A DNA stretch of 64,000 bases from Demequina sp. TMPB413 (GTDB lineage: Bacteria > Actinomycetota > Actinomycetes > Actinomycetales > Demequinaceae): the NCBI RefSeq assembly GCF_020447105.2, contig NZ_CP096184.1:2790001-2854000 (forward strand), written 5' to 3'. Both the position numbers and the translations under genes were made by a program. Within the stretch, counting starts at the first letter, position 1. Each line of letters opens with the position of its first letter. Positions 33,688 through 40,589 of the stretch are shown here, one piece after another. Under the pieces are notes generated by a model. That model made no database searches. It worked only from the letters and a program-made list of their open reading frames with translations, and was not told the DNA's origin.

Positions 33688-34316
33688 CTACCGCCGCCGT
33701 CACGATCATCGACTACGGAGTGGGGAACGTCGCCTCGGTCGCGAACATGCTCAAGAAGGCGGGCTTCGAGTCGCGACTAAGTGGTGACCCGGACGACGTG
33801 GCCGTGAGCGACAAACTCATCCTGCCCGGTGTTGGCGCATTCGATAGGGCCGCCGGGATACTTCGCGAGTCAGGGCTCAAGGACGCAGTTCTCGCGGCGG
33901 CACAACGCGGGACAGCTGTGCTCGGTGTTTGCCTGGGAATGCAACTCTTGCTTGATGGCAGCGAGGAGGGCGCCGGCACGGAGCAAGGTATTGGCCTCAT
34001 ACCCGGACGTGTGCGTCGCTTCCCGATAGAAGTTGAGCGCGCGGGCCTCAAAGTGCCTCACATGGGCTGGAATGCCGTGACCCGGGTCGGCAGTCAGAGC
34101 GTGTTGCCGAGTTTCCGCGACGGCGATCGGTTCTACTTCGTGCACTCGTACTATGCAGACCCGCACGAGGAGGCGCATCGTCTAGCAGTCTGCCGACATG
34201 GCATTGAGTTCACCGCGATAGTGGCGCGCGAGAATGTGACGGGTGTCCAATTCCATCCTGAGAAGAGTCACCGCATGGGAATGGCGCTCCTCACCGATTT
34301 TGCGAAGCGGCCGTGA
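33684..34316 (+). CDS. HisH-like class I glutaminase for sugar amidination (WbuY/HisH2 type)
   Basis: 210 residues with the complete triad of a class I glutamine amidotransferase: Cys83 in GVCLGMQ, His191 and Glu193 in FHPEKS. N-terminus ITIIDYGVGNVASV (HisH signature) and GWN at 128-130. It would hydrolyse glutamine and pass ammonia to the HisF-like barrel of the next protein. No other histidine biosynthesis gene is nearby, and the neighbours are sugar enzymes, so a role in acetamidino-sugar formation is inferred. Coupled on both sides by 4-nt overlaps. Confidence 0.9.
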   Translation: MTTAAVTIIDYGVGNVASVANMLKKAGFESRLSGDPDDVAVSDKLILPGVGAFDRAAGILRESGLKDAVLAAAQRGTAVLGVCLGMQLLLDGSEEGAGTEQGIGLIPGRVRRFPIEVERAGLKVPHMGWNAVTRVGSQSVLPSFRDGDRFYFVHSYYADPHEEAHRLAVCRHGIEFTAIVARENVTGVQFHPEKSHRMGMALLTDFAKRP

Positions 34317-36304
34317 CCATGGATATCCAATCCCGAGCGGACCTGCAGACTAGAGTGATTCCGGCGCTACTGCTCGACGGCGAGCGGTTCGTCAAGACCT
34401 TCCGGTTCGAGGACCCCGTGTACGTCGGCGACCCCGTGAACGTGCTGAGCATCTTCAACGACTTCGAAGTCGACGAGATCGTGATCCTAGACATCGGGGC
34501 GGCTTCTCGAAAGACGCCCATCCAGACGCAGTACCTGAGGCGCCTCGCCTCCGAGGCGTTCGTCCCGCTCGCCTATGGCGGGGGGGTAGCCACGGTCGCC
34601 GACGCTGAGGAACTAGTGCGTATCGGTTTCGAGAAGGTGGTCGTCAACACCGCAATCGTCGAAGCACCGGATGAGGTGCGTCGTATGGTGGAGGTACTCG
34701 GCGCCCAGGCCGTCGTCGGGTCAGTCGACACGCGCTCTGAAGGGACCGGTTACCGGGTATACACCCGCTCGGGGACCGTTGACACGGGACTTGACCTCGA
34801 CGCGTGGCTGGCGAAGGCCCGCGATGTCGGCGTTGGCGAAGTGCTTGTGACATCGATTGATCGCGAAGGGACGCGCGTCGGACTGGATCTTCACCTCGCA
34901 AAACATGTGGTCGACGCTCTTGATGTGCCTGTTATCGCGCACGGCGGAGCTGGCTCGCGTGACCAGCTTGCAGAGGCGATCCATGTAGCGGGCGCTGAGG
35001 CAGTAGCAGCCGGAAGCCAGTTTGTAATGCAGGGGCGGAGGGACAGCATCCTCATCAACTTCCCTACGCCGACCGAACTTGCTTCGTTGCTCGGGCGCCA
35101 GATGGCAGAGCTTGACGCCGAAGCGAAGACCGCCGATCCGCGGTACACGGTGCCAGGTCGAGATCTCTCGGCGATCAAGATGTGTGAGCGCTGCATCATC
35201 ACGTCTGATGTGCCGCGATCGGGCCTTGCCGATGCGGACACCTGCTATTACTGCGAGCTTCATGACTCGCTTGACGCACAATACCCCGTTGGACCGGAGA
35301 GTCTTCGAGCGCTCACTGCTTTCGCAGAGCGCATCAAGAGGGACGCGAAGGCCAGCGGTTCGAAGTACGACTGCATCCTCGGAGTGAGTGGCGGGACCGA
35401 TTCGTCGTTCCTCGCGCACAAACTGGTCGAGCTAGGAGTCAGGCCCCTCGCGGTCCACTTTGATAACACCTGGAACTCGCCCATAGCGACGGCGAACATC
35501 TACGCCGTGCTCGACAAACTCGGTATCGATCTTGAGACGTACGTTGTAGACAACTCCGAGTATGACGACATCTACCGCTCCTTCATGTTGGCCGGTGTGA
35601 AGGACATCGAGGCTCCAACCGACATCGGTTTCATGGGCGTTCTCTATCGGGCGGCCGAGAAGCACAAGATCAAGCACATCGTGGAGGGACACTCTTTCCG
35701 AACGGAGGGCATCTCCCCCATGGGATGGCTCTACATGGACGGCGGGTACATCCTCGACGTGCATCGTAAGTTCGGTCGGATTCCAACGCGGACTTTCCCC
35801 AACATGCGCATCGGGGATTTCCTGAGGTGGTCGGCATGGAGCGGCATTGAGCGCACGCGCCCCCTCTACTGGCTCGACTACCAGAAGGAAGAGGCCAAGG
35901 CCTTTCTCGCGTCGACGTATGGTTGGAAGTGGTATGGCGGGCACCACCTCGAGAACCGGTTCACTGCGTTCTATCACACCTACTTCTTGCCGAAGCGATG
36001 GGGTATCAACTTCCGTCAAATCGAACTCTCGGCGCTCGTACGGTCGGGTCAGCTTGACCGCGATGTCGCGCTAGAGAGCTTTCTCGCCCCTCGGCAGGGC
36101 GATGCTGACGTCATCGGCCTTGTCAAGAAGCGTCTGGGGTTCGACGACCATGAGTTCGACGCGGTGATGAACCTGCCGCGTCGCGACTACCGCGAGTTCC
36201 GGACCTACAAGCGCCGCTTCGAGCAACTGAGGCCACTGTTCTGGCTGCTGTGGAAGATGAATCGCGTGCCCAAGAGCTTCTACGAGAAATTCTGCAAGCG
36301 GTGA
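34313..36304 (+). CDS. HisF2-WbpG fusion: ammonia-channelling barrel plus N-acetyl sugar amidotransferase
   Basis: 663 residues. Residues 1-265 are HisF-like: TRVIPALLLDGERFVKT, DEIVILDIGAA, VPLAYGGGV, VVGSVDTR (Asp139) and VPVIAHGGAGS. The catalytic Asp11 of true HisF (in PCLDV) is replaced by Leu, as in acetamidino-modification HisF2 proteins. Residues 285-663 are WbpG/WbuX-like: paired Cys291/294 and Cys311/314 (predicted zinc site) and the PP-loop SGGTDS at 359-364. WbpG adenylates an N-acetyl group, which ammonia then converts to an acetamidino group. These two proteins are separate genes in Pseudomonas (hisF2, wbpG). GTG start overlaps hisH (GTGA). Confidence 0.92.
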   Translation: MTMDIQSRADLQTRVIPALLLDGERFVKTFRFEDPVYVGDPVNVLSIFNDFEVDEIVILDIGAASRKTPIQTQYLRRLASEAFVPLAYGGGVATVADAEELVRIGFEKVVVNTAIVEAPDEVRRMVEVLGAQAVVGSVDTRSEGTGYRVYTRSGTVDTGLDLDAWLAKARDVGVGEVLVTSIDREGTRVGLDLHLAKHVVDALDVPVIAHGGAGSRDQLAEAIHVAGAEAVAAGSQFVMQGRRDSILINFPTPTELASLLGRQMAELDAEAKTADPRYTVPGRDLSAIKMCERCIITSDVPRSGLADADTCYYCELHDSLDAQYPVGPESLRALTAFAERIKRDAKASGSKYDCILGVSGGTDSSFLAHKLVELGVRPLAVHFDNTWNSPIATANIYAVLDKLGIDLETYVVDNSEYDDIYRSFMLAGVKDIEAPTDIGFMGVLYRAAEKHKIKHIVEGHSFRTEGISPMGWLYMDGGYILDVHRKFGRIPTRTFPNMRIGDFLRWSAWSGIERTRPLYWLDYQKEEAKAFLASTYGWKWYGGHHLENRFTAFYHTYFLPKRWGINFRQIELSALVRSGQLDRDVALESFLAPRQGDADVIGLVKKRLGFDDHEFDAVMNLPRRDYREFRTYKRRFEQLRPLFWLLWKMNRVPKSFYEKFCKR

Positions 36305-37461
36305 CGTGGGCAGGAGACCTCTTATTGCGCTCGGCGCAAAGGTGTCTCGCCACGTTGGCCTTCCGCTGGTACGGGAACCGAGCCCCAGCAAGGCCAGTCT
36401 CGTGGGTGATCGGGCCGACGGAGATTGCCGGGGTGGTTGCCAACTTTGCGCGTGCTGTCCCGGGTTCCTTCTCGGTTTCTCTTGCGCCGCATCGCTTCTA
36501 TGACTTCTCCTACGACTTTCAATTGGTTGCGCGACGCGGGGACTGGGTGAGAAGCCGACTGCAAGTGCCTTGGGAGTTCGGCAAGCTTGCCGCTGGCTGC
36601 GCGGGCTTTGTCTACGTGGGCCCGGACGGCTTCCTCCTCGGCGGCCTGGATGCTCGTCGTTGGGAGTTCGCCTTTCTGAAGCGCCACAACGTCCTCGTAG
36701 CGTGCGTCTTCACGGGTAGCGACATTCGGTCACCCGCGCTGATGAGGCAGTTTCAGAAGGAGACTGGGCTAGAGACGATCGCGACGTATCTCGACCAAGT
36801 TTCTCCCGTTTTCGCCACGGCGGCGTATGACGAACAGCGCAAGCGGCTGGCCCGGGTCGCTGACGAGTACGCGGACGTCATCTTCAACGCCTCTGTCGAT
36901 CAACTCTCGTACCTCGCTCGCCCAACGGAGCCGTTTCCGTACTTCTTTCCGGACGAGGACGTCCTCCTCAGTGATGAGAAGCACTCCGACCCTGGGCCGC
37001 GGATTGTTGTGCATGCGCCGTCGTCGCCGATTATCAAGGGCACGCAGGTGGTCAGGGCTGCGGTCCAGAGGTTGCAGTCCGAGGGGTATGCATTTGAGTA
37101 TCGCGAGTTGATAAACGTGCCGCATGATCAGGTCATTGCTGCGTTGCGCGAAGCCCACATCGTGCTCAACGAGTTCTACGCGTTTGTCCCCGGCGTCTTC
37201 GGCGTGGAGGCGATGGCGAGCGGGTGCGCTCTTCTCACCCGTGCCGACGAGCGAATCGAGACCGATCTACCCGCAGGGTCGAATCAAGCATGGGTAGTGA
37301 CAACGGCGGCCGACATCTACACGAACCTGAAGGGCTTGCTGGATCAGCCACAACACATCGAGACAAGAGCGGCAGCCGGCCGCGAATGGGTTCTGGCGAA
37401 TGCCACCACGAGCACGTCGGGTCGGCGAGTGAGGGCGGCGCTGGGTTGGCGCGAGCCCTAG
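36301..37461 (+). CDS. Predicted GT-B glycosyltransferase, paralogue of the one at 26634-27845
   Basis: 386 residues from a GTG at 36301 that overlaps the stop of the HisF-WbpG gene (GTGA). An ATG at 36250 would overlap it by 55 nt and is less likely. Motifs: PVSWVIGPTEIAGVVANFA, CVFTGSDIRSPALM, IVVHAPSSPIIKGTQVVRAAV, YRELINVPHDQVIAALREAHIVLNEFY and FGVEAMASGCALLTRA. The donor-binding half is GT4-like. Position as last gene of the amidation operon suggests it transfers the amidinated sugar (inference). Confidence 0.75.
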   Translation: MTWAGDLLLRSAQRCLATLAFRWYGNRAPARPVSWVIGPTEIAGVVANFARAVPGSFSVSLAPHRFYDFSYDFQLVARRGDWVRSRLQVPWEFGKLAAGCAGFVYVGPDGFLLGGLDARRWEFAFLKRHNVLVACVFTGSDIRSPALMRQFQKETGLETIATYLDQVSPVFATAAYDEQRKRLARVADEYADVIFNASVDQLSYLARPTEPFPYFFPDEDVLLSDEKHSDPGPRIVVHAPSSPIIKGTQVVRAAVQRLQSEGYAFEYRELINVPHDQVIAALREAHIVLNEFYAFVPGVFGVEAMASGCALLTRADERIETDLPAGSNQAWVVTTAADIYTNLKGLLDQPQHIETRAAAGREWVLANATTSTSGRRVRAALGWREP

Positions 37462-37585
37462 GTTCGGGTCTCTTGCCGGAAATCGGTTCCCCATGTCGAC
37501 GCGGTCCAACGCCCGGGGTCGACGGTGTTGAAGAGATCACGCGAGCGCAGGCGCGGAGCATCCCGAACTGAGCAGGGTGCGCGGG

Positions 37586-37591
37586 TAGACT
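37586..37591 (+). promoter_or_regulatory. Putative leaderless -10 box (TAGACT) of the secreted-protein pair
   Basis: TAGACT lies 6 nt before the ATG at 37598, identical in sequence and spacing to the promoter at 31595-31600. Confidence 0.45.
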
Positions 37592-37597
37592 GACGCA

Positions 37598-38152
37598 ATG
37601 ACACGCCGAGTTCCCTTGGTCCTGACCGCTGCCTTCGCGGTAGCGCTCGTCGGGCTGGCGGTCTGGTGGACAGGGCGAGGCGGTTCGGATGAGCTCCGTG
37701 CTGTTGCCTCGCCGTCCGCTTCCGAGAGCCCGCGCACGACCGAGACTTCGCGCGAGACTGAAGGCGCCGCCCCATCGGAGATCCCGAGCGCGGCACCTAC
37801 GGTGGTCCCTCCTCTTACGGGTCCAGACGCAGCGAGTTCCACCATTCCGGGCGCTACCGTCGTGATCACGATCGCCACGATCAGTGGAGAGCCAGCGAGC
37901 ATTCTGGTGGGCGGTTTCGTGAGCGGCATCGCCGAAGACGGTGGACAATGTCGTTTCGTAGTGACAGCTACGGACACGGGTGAGACCGCGAGTGTGGAAG
38001 TCCCGGGGAGTTTGAATGTTGACTCCACCACGTGCGGTTCGCATGAGGTCTTCCCGCCTGGGTCCGCTGCCGGGGAGTACACGGTGCGGTTGGAGTACTC
38101 GAATGACATCGGCGCGGCGTCGTCGGCCGTCTTCCCTGTGGAGGAGTCATGA
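37598..38152 (+). CDS. Small exported protein with Ser/Thr/Pro-rich linker and beta-sandwich-like domain
   Basis: 184 residues. An N-terminal hydrophobic segment (RRVPLVLTAAFAVALVGLAVWW, about 3-24) acts as signal or anchor. A linker rich in Ser, Glu, Pro and Thr spans about 35-85, and the C-terminal 95 residues look like an all-beta domain with two cysteines (QCRFVV and TTCGSHE) able to form a disulfide. No family is recognised. The stop overlaps the start of the FG-GAP protein gene (ATGA), so the pair is co-translated and probably acts together outside the cell. Confidence 0.7.
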   Translation: MTRRVPLVLTAAFAVALVGLAVWWTGRGGSDELRAVASPSASESPRTTETSRETEGAAPSEIPSAAPTVVPPLTGPDAASSTIPGATVVITIATISGEPASILVGGFVSGIAEDGGQCRFVVTATDTGETASVEVPGSLNVDSTTCGSHEVFPPGSAAGEYTVRLEYSNDIGAASSAVFPVEES

Positions 38153-40557
38153 CTCGTTTCGTGAGAAAAGCGTGGTCCGTTTCCCTGATCGTCGCGCTCG
38201 CAGTGACGGTCCCGGTATCGCTCGGCTCTCAAACGGCATCGGGAGCACCTCTTCCAGGCGAATGGAACCCAGGCAACATCATCAGTGATGCCGAGTTCTA
38301 CGATTCCGCGTCGATGACAGAGGCCGAGATCCAGAGTTTTCTCGAGAGGCTCGTGCCCGTGTGCGAGACGTGGCGATCGACCGGTCCGTCGGATCCCATC
38401 ATCTGCCTCAAGACCTATCGTGTAAGTACCGAAACAATGGCTCCCGACAGCTTCTGCCCAGGCGGCTATGCGGGCGCGCCCAATGAGCTTGCTTCCACGA
38501 TCATCTATAAGGCGGCACAGTCATGCGGGATCAACCCTCGCGTGATCCTGGTGACGCTGCAAAAGGAAGTAAGTCTTGTCGACCACACCTGGCCAAGTCT
38601 TTGGCGTTACGAACGTGCTATGGGCTACGGCTGTTCAGACACAGCTCCATGCATTGAGGCATACGGAGGCCTTCAGAAGCAGGTCTTTCTCGCGGCCAAG
38701 CAGTTTCAGCGGTACCGCGCCAATCCGACTTCCTACAACTACCGGGCCGGGCGCTACAACAACATCTACTTCTTTCCGCCAGATGAGAAGCCTCAGTGCG
38801 GATACGCCCCCGTCTTTATTGACAACGTCGCAACTGCGAGTTTGTACAACTACACTCCGTACCAGCCGAATGGCGCCGCGCTGGCCAACCTGTATGGAAC
38901 CGGCGATGGCTGCTCCTCGTATGGCAATCGCAACTTCTGGCGTATCTACGCCGACTGGTTCGGCACGTCTCAGGCTCCGCCGTCGATCACGACCACGGAC
39001 GGCGCTAACTACCTCATCGCAATGGACTCGAGTTGGGAACTCTGGGCGTACCCCACAAATGGGGCCGGTGGGTGGAAGTCGCGAGCGAGCCTAGGACCCG
39101 GGTGGCAAGGGATCGAGACCATCGTTGGCATCGGGGACTTTGACGACAATGGCCACCGGGACGTGATCGGCGTCGATGATTCTGGGGTTGGTTGGTTCTA
39201 CGGTGGCGACGGGCGACTCGAGTATCCGGTCCGTACGCGCCTCGCTGCCGATTGGACTGGTGCAAAATCCGTGGTCTACGCAGGTGACTTTGACGGAGAT
39301 GGCCTTGCGGATGTCTTCACAACTGACGAGAGCGGCGCCTTGTGGCTCTGGCCAGGGCACGGAGACGGAACATTCGAATCCCCTATTCAGGTGGGAACCG
39401 ACTGGAACGACAGAACTCTGTTAGCGGGACCGGGCGATTTTGACCAGGACGGGTGCGGCGACCTCATTGGACGCCTGGCGTCTGGCGATCTGATGCTCTA
39501 CCCGGGAACGTGTGACGGAGCCTTCAAGCCTGCGATGCGTATAGGCATTGGTTGGGGCGGTATGACTGGCATCTACTCGCTCGGCGACTTCACGGGCGAC
39601 GGCATCAGCGACCTCCTCGCCCAGGACGCCGCAGGCTCGTTGTTGCTGTTCCCCGGCGTTGGCGGGGGCGGTGTGCGCGCGGCTGGCATCATCGGCAGTG
39701 GTTGGGGCCCCATGAGAGTAGTCGTGGGCGCGGGCGATCTTCCGGGGACGCTGGTGCCCCGGGAGCCCGCCCCGGTTCCGACGCCCGCAACTGAGCCCGG
39801 CGCGGGAGACCTTGACGGCGACGGCAACCGGGACATCCTAGGGGTGACGCTCGCGGGTTCGCTTCGCCTGTATCGCGGCGACGGGGCCGGCGGAACGCTC
39901 GCCGACGCCCCGATAATCGTCCCTGACTGGGGCACCGGTTCGCTCACGGTGACGCTTGGGGACTTCACTGGCGACGGTCTCCCTGACGTAGGAAGAATCG
40001 CCACGAACGGTGTGTTCGAGGTGTTCGCGAGTGATGGATCGGGAGGACTCGCCTCGCCATACGTCCTTGGGCAGAACTGGCGCGGTTTCGATCGGGTCTT
40101 CGGAGTGGACTTTGACGGAGACGGCCTGCAAGACGTGATCGCCCGGGAGGCGGATGGCACCCTGTGGCTATACCGCGGTAACGGCACCGGGGACTGGCTG
40201 ACGGGCGCCGGCATCAAGATCGGTATCGGCTGGGGGTCCTTCACCGAAGTGTTCAGCGCCGGCGACTTTGATGGCGCGGGCGGACCCGACGTCATCGCAC
40301 GGACCGCTGACGGCTCGCTGTGGCTCTATCCGACGAACGGCACAGGGCTATGGCAGCCACGCCGGCTCATCGGCATCGGTTGGTCTGGCTTCGTGTCGAT
40401 CTTCAGCCCAGGCGACTACGACGGTTCCGGGGGCAACGATGTTGTCGCTCGCCGGGCGGACGGGCGCCTCTACCTGTATCGAGGTGACGGTTCGGGCTCC
40501 TGGATGGGAAGTCGCTTGATTGACTCTGGGTGGAATACCATGGGCTGGATTGGCTGA
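38149..40557 (+). CDS. Secreted protein with lytic-type N-terminal domain and FG-GAP/VCBS repeats
   Basis: 802 residues. Signal peptide at 1-32 (VSLIVALAVTVPVSLG...ASGA). An N-terminal domain (about 36-275) contains NPRVILVTLQKEVSLV, the glutamate context found in lytic-transglycosylase-like folds, plus several cysteine pairs (GYGCSDTAPC). From about 285 there are nine or ten FG-GAP-type repeats with calcium-binding DxDxDG cores, e.g. GDFDGDGLADVF, GDLDGDGNRDIL and VDFDGDGLQDVI. Each is followed by LWLYRG-like strands, making a beta-propeller. Likely an extracellular cell-wall-associated protein that binds or remodels glycan. Enzymatic activity is not proven. Confidence 0.82.
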   Translation: MTRFVRKAWSVSLIVALAVTVPVSLGSQTASGAPLPGEWNPGNIISDAEFYDSASMTEAEIQSFLERLVPVCETWRSTGPSDPIICLKTYRVSTETMAPDSFCPGGYAGAPNELASTIIYKAAQSCGINPRVILVTLQKEVSLVDHTWPSLWRYERAMGYGCSDTAPCIEAYGGLQKQVFLAAKQFQRYRANPTSYNYRAGRYNNIYFFPPDEKPQCGYAPVFIDNVATASLYNYTPYQPNGAALANLYGTGDGCSSYGNRNFWRIYADWFGTSQAPPSITTTDGANYLIAMDSSWELWAYPTNGAGGWKSRASLGPGWQGIETIVGIGDFDDNGHRDVIGVDDSGVGWFYGGDGRLEYPVRTRLAADWTGAKSVVYAGDFDGDGLADVFTTDESGALWLWPGHGDGTFESPIQVGTDWNDRTLLAGPGDFDQDGCGDLIGRLASGDLMLYPGTCDGAFKPAMRIGIGWGGMTGIYSLGDFTGDGISDLLAQDAAGSLLLFPGVGGGGVRAAGIIGSGWGPMRVVVGAGDLPGTLVPREPAPVPTPATEPGAGDLDGDGNRDILGVTLAGSLRLYRGDGAGGTLADAPIIVPDWGTGSLTVTLGDFTGDGLPDVGRIATNGVFEVFASDGSGGLASPYVLGQNWRGFDRVFGVDFDGDGLQDVIAREADGTLWLYRGNGTGDWLTGAGIKIGIGWGSFTEVFSAGDFDGAGGPDVIARTADGSLWLYPTNGTGLWQPRRLIGIGWSGFVSIFSPGDYDGSGGNDVVARRADGRLYLYRGDGSGSWMGSRLIDSGWNTMGWIG

Positions 40558-40589
40558 GGCAACCGACGGCGGCTAGTTGGGGGGTCCTC

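Noticed and set aside
33684..35120. HisH and HisF similarity read as histidine biosynthesis genes
   Set aside because: No other his genes are nearby. The HisF part lacks the catalytic Asp11 and is fused to a WbpG-like domain. The operon contains sugar enzymes only.
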